This document shows positions 8,959 through 17,682 of a DNA stretch of 32,127 bases, in pieces. Each line of letters starts with the position of its first letter. Position 1 is the stretch's first letter. The stretch is from Polychytrium aggregatum (taxonomy: Eukaryota; Chytridiomycota; Chytridiomycetes; Polychytriales). Location of the stretch: NCBI RefSeq assembly GCF_025602895.1, contig NW_026516487.1:1-32127 (forward strand). The letters run 5' to 3'. The position numbers and the translations under genes were made by a program. The notes under the pieces are model-generated. The model saw only the letters and a program-made list of their open reading frames with translations. It did not search any database and was not told where the DNA came from.

Positions 8959-11893
8959 CCAATCTCAAGGGGATCGGTCATTCCGATCTCGGAGAGTGCG
9001 GCCCAGGACTGCATCGACCGCGCCTGGTCGATCCTGATCTCCCTGATCACCACCGCTGCCGACCCCACCATCGGCAAGGCTTCCATCAAGACCGTCTGGA
9101 AGGACCCGGCCCTGATCCCCGAGATGCGGCAGCTTCGCGAGAGGCGCCGCGATCTCATCTACCAGCTCAAGTTGCCCGGGCTCTCCCTCCGCGTCGCCGA
9201 GGACAAGCGCGCCGAACTCCGCGCTGTCCGCAAACAAGAAAAGAACCTCATCGTCCAGTCCCGCCGAGCAGCCGAGACCCTGGCCATGAACAAGCTGCAC
9301 TCCCTCAACGCTTCCGAGGTCGCCAAGTCCCTGGCCGCCATGAAGAAGCGCAAGGAGCTCGACGACGCCTTCCACTTCGACAACTCGGACGAGGCCCTCG
9401 AGCGACTTGTGGTCCACTACGGCAAGGTCTCCTCGCACTCCCAGGACACCCCCGGTACCGCCTTTGACCGGACCGTCGGCCCAAGACCCCTGGACACTGT
9501 TCCGCGCCTGCTCCCCGAGGATCGATCCATTCCCCGCTTGTCGTCGGACGAGGTGGCCGATGCCATCGTCAAGTCCCCCAAGCGCAAGTCTTCCGGCCCG
9601 GACAAGATCAAGGCCGAGATGCTGCACCCTGTCGCTCCCGTGGTCGCTCCCTGGCTCCGGGCCATCCTGCTGGCCGCCCTCAAGGCCTCCGTCGTCCCGA
9701 CCGAGTGGAACACTGTCCTGATCCACCCGGTCTACAAGAACAAGGGTTCGATCCTCGATCCGGCCATGTACCGGCCCATCGGGTTGACCCAGGTCCTCCG
9801 CAAGATCGCCGAGCGAGTCCTGCTGCCGTTCCTCACCCGCGAGATCGGCATCATGGACATTGCCCAGGGAGGCTTCCGCCCGGACCGAGGCACCCTCGAC
9901 CAGGTGTACTCGCTCGACGCTCTTGTCCGCATGAACAAGATCCGCGACGACGAGTACAGCCTGGTCTTCCTCGACATCAAGGCCGCCTACGACACTGTCT
10001 GGCGGGAGCGCCTCTGGGACAAGATCGCCGCCCGAGGTGCTGGTCCGGTCGCCGTCGGGGTCCTCAGGGCCATGTTCGACCGCACTCTTGTCCGCGTCGC
10101 CAGCAAGGGCCGCACGTCGCAGCCTGTGTGGCTGCAGAAGGGTCTCATCCAAGGCTCGGTCCTGAGTCCCCTTCTGTTCAGTGCCCACATTGACGACCTG
10201 CCTGGACTGCTCCGAGCCGAGGACGGACTTGTGCTTGCCTCGAGTCGCCACCACCGTCTCCGGGTCAACTCGCTCTGGTTTGCCGATGACGGTGTCCTCA
10301 TCTGTCCGGCTGGCCGCACCCAGGCCATGCTGGATATCTGCGAACGCCACAGCATCGACAACCGGTACCGCTTCTCGCCTCCCAAGTGCGAGGTGCTGTA
10401 CTCGGCCTGCAACGTCGACCAGCTCCATCCCGCCAAGCTGTACGGCACCGAGCTGCCCAAGGTCCTCCAGTTCCGCTACCTCGGTGTCATGGTCGACATT
10501 GACGGATTCCGCCCGGACCTCCAGTTCGACAAGCTCCTCCGCAAGGTCCACATGGTCACCGACACCGTGGTTGGACTCGGCATCACCCTCGGCAAGGTCT
10601 CGGCCAAGACCATCACCCAGGTCTACAAGACCTTTGTGCGGCCGACCCTCGAATACGGGATGGCCATGGACATCCCCGACCCAGCTCTGCGCGACCGCCT
10701 CGACGACGCCCAGATGACGGCCCTCCGCACCATGTTCCGCGTCGGCCCCGGCACTCCCGTCGGTGCCATGCACCTCAACTGCGGCCTTCCCAAGATGTCG
10801 GTCCGTGTCAAGATGCTGGCCCTGCAGAACTGGGCCCGCTGGGACGACCAAGTCTCTGACGGCGACAAGATGCTGTCGATGATCCTGCGCAACAAGATCA
10901 TTGCGCCCTACCACCCCGACCAGTTCCTCGGCCAAGGAGTCCGAGCCGATCCGCACTGGGCCATGGTGGTCCGCCGACAAGAGGCCGACCACTCCCTCAC
11001 GGCCACGGAGATCTACCGAGGCAAGACCCGACACCAGCCGCCGCCGCCCGGACCGCCCCGACCCCAGCCCGTCCCGATCAAGACCCTCATCTTCGAGGAC
11101 CACATGAAGAACGGCTTCGACCGCTCCAAGCAGCTCACCGCCGCCTGCACCCCGTCGACCAAGATGTCGGGACTCTGGGAGGCTCGCGGGTACCAAGGAT
11201 CCATGATCATGCTCATGTTCATGGTCCGATGGCGACTCGGTGCTCTCCCAGGCCACTTCAGATTTGGCTACCGCAAGTGCAAGAACCTGGCTCGACACGG
11301 ATCCGGGATCGACTTGACCAGGACCCACGCACAGCAGTGTGTGGATCCGCATCAAGTCCTGGTCCGCAAGGTCGCAGCCCTCAAGACGGCCCACCCGACT
11401 TGGGTGGAAAGTGGTATAGCCGGAGTGGGACCAGTGGACAAGCTGCTGGACCTGCTCAGTTTCGATCGCACTCCCCCTCGCAGTCGCACCCCTCCCGCAC
11501 TTGGATCACTTGCTGCTCATGTACCCGCTCCCCGCACTGCCTTCCGAGCATTCGCACTTGGTGCACACCCAGCACCACCACCCACTCCCACACCCAGTGT
11601 AGTCCCACCCTTGCAGTCTCTCCCTGCACCCTCATCACAGCGTAGTATAGTGTCAGCACTTGTCATTCCTCCACCCCGACCCCCCCTCGATCCTGCTGTT
11701 CCCTTGTGGGAACTGCTCGAAAATGTGTTCACCCGCTTGGTCTCAGACCTTGTGGGCAGCTGAGGCAGCACTAGGCTGCAACAGGAGTAAATAGGCTTGC
11801 CTGTGTACTCAACGTGCCGGGGTACCAACCTGTTGGACCTGATGGCTTGTCTTCTTGAATAAAGTTGACTATAGTAACAAAAAAAAAAAAAAA
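8959..11893 (+). mobile_element. Non-LTR retrotransposon copy 4 (type B)
   Basis: This 5'-truncated copy starts at the equivalent of copy-1 position 1327 and ends in A15 at 11879-11893. Ten base differences from copy 1 are all in its first 1.07 kb, including TCG-ATC-CTG for TCC-ATC-ATG, ACC for GCC in PGTAFDR and GCC for ACC in IAARGAG. The following 1.85 kb shows none. The same copy recurs at 14724, 20489 and 26254. Confidence 0.95.
9124..11763 (+). CDS. 5'-truncated ORF2 of copy 4: RT without endonuclease
   Basis: This 879-codon frame starts at the Met equivalent to ORF2 residue 346. The element's reading frame is also open upstream to 8959 (residue 291), but without an ATG. It differs from A copies by Arg for Cys in SLRVAED, Thr for Ala in PGTAFDR, and Ala for Thr in IAARGAG. 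The RT motifs are complete and the endonuclease is absent. It is probably non-autonomous and promoterless. Confidence 0.8.
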   Translation: MRQLRERRRDLIYQLKLPGLSLRVAEDKRAELRAVRKQEKNLIVQSRRAAETLAMNKLHSLNASEVAKSLAAMKKRKELDDAFHFDNSDEALERLVVHYGKVSSHSQDTPGTAFDRTVGPRPLDTVPRLLPEDRSIPRLSSDEVADAIVKSPKRKSSGPDKIKAEMLHPVAPVVAPWLRAILLAALKASVVPTEWNTVLIHPVYKNKGSILDPAMYRPIGLTQVLRKIAERVLLPFLTREIGIMDIAQGGFRPDRGTLDQVYSLDALVRMNKIRDDEYSLVFLDIKAAYDTVWRERLWDKIAARGAGPVAVGVLRAMFDRTLVRVASKGRTSQPVWLQKGLIQGSVLSPLLFSAHIDDLPGLLRAEDGLVLASSRHHRLRVNSLWFADDGVLICPAGRTQAMLDICERHSIDNRYRFSPPKCEVLYSACNVDQLHPAKLYGTELPKVLQFRYLGVMVDIDGFRPDLQFDKLLRKVHMVTDTVVGLGITLGKVSAKTITQVYKTFVRPTLEYGMAMDIPDPALRDRLDDAQMTALRTMFRVGPGTPVGAMHLNCGLPKMSVRVKMLALQNWARWDDQVSDGDKMLSMILRNKIIAPYHPDQFLGQGVRADPHWAMVVRRQEADHSLTATEIYRGKTRHQPPPPGPPRPQPVPIKTLIFEDHMKNGFDRSKQLTAACTPSTKMSGLWEARGYQGSMIMLMFMVRWRLGALPGHFRFGYRKCKNLARHGSGIDLTRTHAQQCVDPHQVLVRKVAALKTAHPTWVESGIAGVGPVDKLLDLLSFDRTPPRSRTPPALGSLAAHVPAPRTAFRAFALGAHPAPPPTPTPSVVPPLQSLPAPSSQRSIVSALVIPPPRPPLDPAVPLWELLENVFTRLVSDLVGS

Positions 11894-11918
11894 CCTAACC
11901 TAACCTAACCTAACCTAA
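11894..11918 (+). repeat. Telomeric tract (CCTAA)5
   Basis: Five perfect units lie between the A15 of copy 4 and the type A start of copy 5, identical to the tract at 6129. Confidence 0.95.
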
Positions 11919-14703
11919 CCTGATCCCCGAGATGCGGCAGCTTCGCGAGAGGCGCCGCGATCTCATCTACCAGCTCAAGTTGCCCGGGCTCTCCCTCTGC
12001 GTCGCCGAGGACAAGCGCGCCGAACTCCGCGCTGTCCGCAAACAAGAAAAGAACCTCATCGTCCAGTCCCGCCGAGCAGCCGAGACCCTGGCCATGAACA
12101 AGCTGCACTCCCTCAACGCTTCCGAGGTCGCCAAGTCCCTGGCCGCCATGAAGAAGCGCAAGGAGCTCGACGACGCCTTCCACTTTGACAACTCGGACGA
12201 GGCCCTCGAGCGACTTGTGGTCCACTACGGCAAGGTCTCCTCGCACTCCCAGGACACCCCCGGTGCCGCCTTTGACCGGACCGTCGGCCCAAGACCCCTG
12301 GACACTGTTCCGCGCCTGCTCCCCGAGGACCGCTCCATTCCCCGATTGTCGTCGGACGAGGTGGCCGATGCCATCGTCAAGTCCCCCAAGCGCAAGTCTT
12401 CCGGCCCGGACAAGATCAAGGCCGAGATGCTGCACCCTGTCGCTCCCGTGGTCGCTCCCTGGCTCCGGGCCATCCTGCTGGCCGCCCTCAAGGCCTCCGT
12501 CGTCCCGACCGAGTGGAACACTGTCCTGATCCACCCGGTCTACAAGAACAAGGGTTCGATCCTCGATCCGGCCATGTACCGGCCCATCGGGTTGACCCAG
12601 GTCCTCCGCAAGATCGCCGAGCGAGTCCTGCTGCCGTTCCTCACCCGCGAGATCGGCATCATGGACATTGCCCAGGGAGGCTTCCGCCCGGACCGAGGCA
12701 CCCTCGACCAGGTGTACTCGCTCGACGCTCTTGTCCGCATGAACAAGATCCGCGACGACGAGTACAGCCTGGTCTTCCTCGACATCAAGGCCGCCTACGA
12801 CACTGTCTGGCGGGAGCGCCTCTGGGACAAGATCGCCACCCGAGGTGCTGGTCCGGTCGCCGTCGGGGTCCTCAGGGCCATGTTCGACCGCACTCTTGTC
12901 CGCGTCGCCAGCAAGGGCCGCACGTCGCAGCCTGTGTGGCTGCAGAAGGGTCTCATCCAAGGCTCGGTCCTGAGTCCCCTTCTGTTCAGTGCCCACATTG
13001 ACGACCTGCCTGGACTGCTCCGAGCCGAGGACGGACTTGTGCTTGCCTCGAGTCGCCACCACCGTCTCCGGGTCAACTCGCTCTGGTTTGCCGATGACGG
13101 TGTCCTCATCTGTCCGGCTGGCCGCACCCAGGCCATGCTGGATATCTGCGAACGCCACAGCATCGACAACCGGTACCGCTTCTCGCCTCCCAAGTGCGAG
13201 GTGCTGTACTCGGCCTGCAACGTCGACCAGCTCCATCCCGCCAAGCTGTACGGCACCGAGCTGCCCAAGGTCCTCCAGTTCCGCTACCTCGGTGTCATGG
13301 TCGACATTGACGGATTCCGCCCGGACCTCCAGTTCGACAAGCTCCTCCGCAAGGTCCACATGGTCACCGACACCGTGGTTGGACTCGGCATCACCCTCGG
13401 CAAGGTCTCGGCCAAGACCATCACCCAGGTCTACAAGACCTTTGTGCGGCCGACCCTCGAATACGGGATGGCCATGGACATCCCCGACCCAGCTCTGCGC
13501 GACCGCCTCGACGACGCCCAGATGACGGCCCTCCGCACCATGTTCCGCGTCGGCCCCGGCACTCCCGTCGGTGCCATGCACCTCAACTGCGGCCTTCCCA
13601 AGATGTCGGTCCGTGTCAAGATGCTGGCCCTGCAGAACTGGGCCCGCTGGGACGACCAAGTCTCTGACGGCGACAAGATGCTGTCGATGATCCTGCGCAA
13701 CAAGATCATTGCGCCCTACCACCCCGACCAGTTCCTCGGCCAAGGAGTCCGAGCCGATCCGCACTGGGCCATGGTGGTCCGCCGACAAGAGGCCGACCAC
13801 TCCCTCACGGCCACGGAGATCTACCGAGGCAAGACCCGACACCAGCCGCCGCCGCCCGGACCGCCCCGACCCCAGCCCGTCCCGATCAAGACCCTCATCT
13901 TCGAGGACCACATGAAGAACGGCTTCGACCGCTCCAAGCAGCTCACCGCCGCCTGCACCCCGTCGACCAAGATGTCGGGACTCTGGGAGGCTCGCGGGTA
14001 CCAAGGATCCATGATCATGCTCATGTTCATGGTCCGATGGCGACTCGGTGCTCTCCCAGGCCACTTCAGATTTGGCTACCGCAAGTGCAAGAACCTGGCT
14101 CGACACGGATCCGGGATCGACTTGACCAGGACCCACGCACAGCAGTGTGTGGATCCGCATCAAGTCCTGGTCCGCAAGGTCGCAGCCCTCAAGACGGCCC
14201 ACCCGACTTGGGTGGAAAGTGGTATAGCCGGAGTGGGACCAGTGGACAAGCTGCTGGACCTGCTCAGTTTCGATCGCACTCCCCCTCGCAGTCGCACCCC
14301 TCCCGCACTTGGATCACTTGCTGCTCATGTACCCGCTCCCCGCACTGCCTTCCGAGCATTCGCACTTGGTGCACACCCAGCACCACCACCCACTCCCACA
14401 CCCAGTGTAGTCCCACCCTTGCAGTCTCTCCCTGCACCCTCATCACAGCGTAGTATAGTGTCAGCACTTGTCATTCCTCCACCCCGACCCCCCCTCGATC
14501 CTGCTGTTCCCTTGTGGGAACTGCTCGAAAATGTGTTCACCCGCTTGGTCTCAGACCTTGTGGGCAGCTGAGGCAGCACTAGGCTGCAACAGGAGTAAAT
14601 AGGCTTGCCTGTGTACTCAACGTGCCGGGGTACCAACCTGTTGGACCTGATGGCTTGTCTTCTTGAATAAAGTTGACTATAGTAACAAAAAAAAAAAAAA
14701 AAA
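11919..14703 (+). mobile_element. Non-LTR retrotransposon copy 5 (type A)
   Basis: It has the same 5' breakpoint, Cys marker and 2652-nt start-to-stop length as copy 3. The tail is A17 at 14687-14703. Its encoded protein is identical to copy 3, which supports amplification of an existing copy over an independent insertion. Confidence 0.95.
11932..14571 (+). CDS. 5'-truncated ORF2 of copy 5: RT without endonuclease
   Basis: The 879-codon product is identical to that of copy 3. RT catalytic motifs are intact; the endonuclease has been lost with the 5' end. Confidence 0.8.
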   Translation: MRQLRERRRDLIYQLKLPGLSLCVAEDKRAELRAVRKQEKNLIVQSRRAAETLAMNKLHSLNASEVAKSLAAMKKRKELDDAFHFDNSDEALERLVVHYGKVSSHSQDTPGAAFDRTVGPRPLDTVPRLLPEDRSIPRLSSDEVADAIVKSPKRKSSGPDKIKAEMLHPVAPVVAPWLRAILLAALKASVVPTEWNTVLIHPVYKNKGSILDPAMYRPIGLTQVLRKIAERVLLPFLTREIGIMDIAQGGFRPDRGTLDQVYSLDALVRMNKIRDDEYSLVFLDIKAAYDTVWRERLWDKIATRGAGPVAVGVLRAMFDRTLVRVASKGRTSQPVWLQKGLIQGSVLSPLLFSAHIDDLPGLLRAEDGLVLASSRHHRLRVNSLWFADDGVLICPAGRTQAMLDICERHSIDNRYRFSPPKCEVLYSACNVDQLHPAKLYGTELPKVLQFRYLGVMVDIDGFRPDLQFDKLLRKVHMVTDTVVGLGITLGKVSAKTITQVYKTFVRPTLEYGMAMDIPDPALRDRLDDAQMTALRTMFRVGPGTPVGAMHLNCGLPKMSVRVKMLALQNWARWDDQVSDGDKMLSMILRNKIIAPYHPDQFLGQGVRADPHWAMVVRRQEADHSLTATEIYRGKTRHQPPPPGPPRPQPVPIKTLIFEDHMKNGFDRSKQLTAACTPSTKMSGLWEARGYQGSMIMLMFMVRWRLGALPGHFRFGYRKCKNLARHGSGIDLTRTHAQQCVDPHQVLVRKVAALKTAHPTWVESGIAGVGPVDKLLDLLSFDRTPPRSRTPPALGSLAAHVPAPRTAFRAFALGAHPAPPPTPTPSVVPPLQSLPAPSSQRSIVSALVIPPPRPPLDPAVPLWELLENVFTRLVSDLVGS

Positions 14704-14723
14704 CCTAACCTAACCTAACCTAA
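14704..14723 (+). repeat. Telomeric tract (CCTAA)4
   Basis: Four perfect units follow the A17 of copy 5, with a shared CC before the B-type start. Confidence 0.95.
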
Positions 14724-17657
14724 CCAATCTCAAGGGGATCGGTCATTCCGATCTCGGAGAGTGCGGCCCAGGACTGCATCGACCGCGCCTGGTCGATCCT
14801 GATCTCCCTGATCACCACCGCTGCCGACCCCACCATCGGCAAGGCTTCCATCAAGACCGTCTGGAAGGACCCGGCCCTGATCCCCGAGATGCGGCAGCTT
14901 CGCGAGAGGCGCCGCGATCTCATCTACCAGCTCAAGTTGCCCGGGCTCTCCCTCCGCGTCGCCGAGGACAAGCGCGCCGAACTCCGCGCTGTCCGCAAAC
15001 AAGAAAAGAACCTCATCGTCCAGTCCCGCCGAGCAGCCGAGACCCTGGCCATGAACAAGCTGCACTCCCTCAACGCTTCCGAGGTCGCCAAGTCCCTGGC
15101 CGCCATGAAGAAGCGCAAGGAGCTCGACGACGCCTTCCACTTCGACAACTCGGACGAGGCCCTCGAGCGACTTGTGGTCCACTACGGCAAGGTCTCCTCG
15201 CACTCCCAGGACACCCCCGGTACCGCCTTTGACCGGACCGTCGGCCCAAGACCCCTGGACACTGTTCCGCGCCTGCTCCCCGAGGATCGATCCATTCCCC
15301 GCTTGTCGTCGGACGAGGTGGCCGATGCCATCGTCAAGTCCCCCAAGCGCAAGTCTTCCGGCCCGGACAAGATCAAGGCCGAGATGCTGCACCCTGTCGC
15401 TCCCGTGGTCGCTCCCTGGCTCCGGGCCATCCTGCTGGCCGCCCTCAAGGCCTCCGTCGTCCCGACCGAGTGGAACACTGTCCTGATCCACCCGGTCTAC
15501 AAGAACAAGGGTTCGATCCTCGATCCGGCCATGTACCGGCCCATCGGGTTGACCCAGGTCCTCCGCAAGATCGCCGAGCGAGTCCTGCTGCCGTTCCTCA
15601 CCCGCGAGATCGGCATCATGGACATTGCCCAGGGAGGCTTCCGCCCGGACCGAGGCACCCTCGACCAGGTGTACTCGCTCGACGCTCTTGTCCGCATGAA
15701 CAAGATCCGCGACGACGAGTACAGCCTGGTCTTCCTCGACATCAAGGCCGCCTACGACACTGTCTGGCGGGAGCGCCTCTGGGACAAGATCGCCGCCCGA
15801 GGTGCTGGTCCGGTCGCCGTCGGGGTCCTCAGGGCCATGTTCGACCGCACTCTTGTCCGCGTCGCCAGCAAGGGCCGCACGTCGCAGCCTGTGTGGCTGC
15901 AGAAGGGTCTCATCCAAGGCTCGGTCCTGAGTCCCCTTCTGTTCAGTGCCCACATTGACGACCTGCCTGGACTGCTCCGAGCCGAGGACGGACTTGTGCT
16001 TGCCTCGAGTCGCCACCACCGTCTCCGGGTCAACTCGCTCTGGTTTGCCGATGACGGTGTCCTCATCTGTCCGGCTGGCCGCACCCAGGCCATGCTGGAT
16101 ATCTGCGAACGCCACAGCATCGACAACCGGTACCGCTTCTCGCCTCCCAAGTGCGAGGTGCTGTACTCGGCCTGCAACGTCGACCAGCTCCATCCCGCCA
16201 AGCTGTACGGCACCGAGCTGCCCAAGGTCCTCCAGTTCCGCTACCTCGGTGTCATGGTCGACATTGACGGATTCCGCCCGGACCTCCAGTTCGACAAGCT
16301 CCTCCGCAAGGTCCACATGGTCACCGACACCGTGGTTGGACTCGGCATCACCCTCGGCAAGGTCTCGGCCAAGACCATCACCCAGGTCTACAAGACCTTT
16401 GTGCGGCCGACCCTCGAATACGGGATGGCCATGGACATCCCCGACCCAGCTCTGCGCGACCGCCTCGACGACGCCCAGATGACGGCCCTCCGCACCATGT
16501 TCCGCGTCGGCCCCGGCACTCCCGTCGGTGCCATGCACCTCAACTGCGGCCTTCCCAAGATGTCGGTCCGTGTCAAGATGCTGGCCCTGCAGAACTGGGC
16601 CCGCTGGGACGACCAAGTCTCTGACGGCGACAAGATGCTGTCGATGATCCTGCGCAACAAGATCATTGCGCCCTACCACCCCGACCAGTTCCTCGGCCAA
16701 GGAGTCCGAGCCGATCCGCACTGGGCCATGGTGGTCCGCCGACAAGAGGCCGACCACTCCCTCACGGCCACGGAGATCTACCGAGGCAAGACCCGACACC
16801 AGCCGCCGCCGCCCGGACCGCCCCGACCCCAGCCCGTCCCGATCAAGACCCTCATCTTCGAGGACCACATGAAGAACGGCTTCGACCGCTCCAAGCAGCT
16901 CACCGCCGCCTGCACCCCGTCGACCAAGATGTCGGGACTCTGGGAGGCTCGCGGGTACCAAGGATCCATGATCATGCTCATGTTCATGGTCCGATGGCGA
17001 CTCGGTGCTCTCCCAGGCCACTTCAGATTTGGCTACCGCAAGTGCAAGAACCTGGCTCGACACGGATCCGGGATCGACTTGACCAGGACCCACGCACAGC
17101 AGTGTGTGGATCCGCATCAAGTCCTGGTCCGCAAGGTCGCAGCCCTCAAGACGGCCCACCCGACTTGGGTGGAAAGTGGTATAGCCGGAGTGGGACCAGT
17201 GGACAAGCTGCTGGACCTGCTCAGTTTCGATCGCACTCCCCCTCGCAGTCGCACCCCTCCCGCACTTGGATCACTTGCTGCTCATGTACCCGCTCCCCGC
17301 ACTGCCTTCCGAGCATTCGCACTTGGTGCACACCCAGCACCACCACCCACTCCCACACCCAGTGTAGTCCCACCCTTGCAGTCTCTCCCTGCACCCTCAT
17401 CACAGCGTAGTATAGTGTCAGCACTTGTCATTCCTCCACCCCGACCCCCCCTCGATCCTGCTGTTCCCTTGTGGGAACTGCTCGAAAATGTGTTCACCCG
17501 CTTGGTCTCAGACCTTGTGGGCAGCTGAGGCAGCACTAGGCTGCAACAGGAGTAAATAGGCTTGCCTGTGTACTCAACGTGCCGGGGTACCAACCTGTTG
17601 GACCTGATGGCTTGTCTTCTTGAATAAAGTTGACTATAGTAACAAAAAAAAAAAAAA
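14724..17657 (+). mobile_element. Non-LTR retrotransposon copy 6 (type B)
   Basis: It matches copy 4 at the breakpoint, in all B-type markers and in length (2804 nt start to stop). The tail is A14 at 17644-17657, one A shorter than copies 4 and 8. Confidence 0.95.
14889..17528 (+). CDS. 5'-truncated ORF2 of copy 6: RT without endonuclease
   Basis: The 879-codon product is identical to that of copy 4, with intact RT motifs and no endonuclease. Confidence 0.8.
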   Translation: MRQLRERRRDLIYQLKLPGLSLRVAEDKRAELRAVRKQEKNLIVQSRRAAETLAMNKLHSLNASEVAKSLAAMKKRKELDDAFHFDNSDEALERLVVHYGKVSSHSQDTPGTAFDRTVGPRPLDTVPRLLPEDRSIPRLSSDEVADAIVKSPKRKSSGPDKIKAEMLHPVAPVVAPWLRAILLAALKASVVPTEWNTVLIHPVYKNKGSILDPAMYRPIGLTQVLRKIAERVLLPFLTREIGIMDIAQGGFRPDRGTLDQVYSLDALVRMNKIRDDEYSLVFLDIKAAYDTVWRERLWDKIAARGAGPVAVGVLRAMFDRTLVRVASKGRTSQPVWLQKGLIQGSVLSPLLFSAHIDDLPGLLRAEDGLVLASSRHHRLRVNSLWFADDGVLICPAGRTQAMLDICERHSIDNRYRFSPPKCEVLYSACNVDQLHPAKLYGTELPKVLQFRYLGVMVDIDGFRPDLQFDKLLRKVHMVTDTVVGLGITLGKVSAKTITQVYKTFVRPTLEYGMAMDIPDPALRDRLDDAQMTALRTMFRVGPGTPVGAMHLNCGLPKMSVRVKMLALQNWARWDDQVSDGDKMLSMILRNKIIAPYHPDQFLGQGVRADPHWAMVVRRQEADHSLTATEIYRGKTRHQPPPPGPPRPQPVPIKTLIFEDHMKNGFDRSKQLTAACTPSTKMSGLWEARGYQGSMIMLMFMVRWRLGALPGHFRFGYRKCKNLARHGSGIDLTRTHAQQCVDPHQVLVRKVAALKTAHPTWVESGIAGVGPVDKLLDLLSFDRTPPRSRTPPALGSLAAHVPAPRTAFRAFALGAHPAPPPTPTPSVVPPLQSLPAPSSQRSIVSALVIPPPRPPLDPAVPLWELLENVFTRLVSDLVGS

Positions 17658-17682
17658 CCTAACCTAACCTAACCTAACCTAA
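17658..17682 (+). repeat. Telomeric tract (CCTAA)5
   Basis: Five perfect units follow the A14 of copy 6, followed by the shared CCT of the A-type start. Confidence 0.95.
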
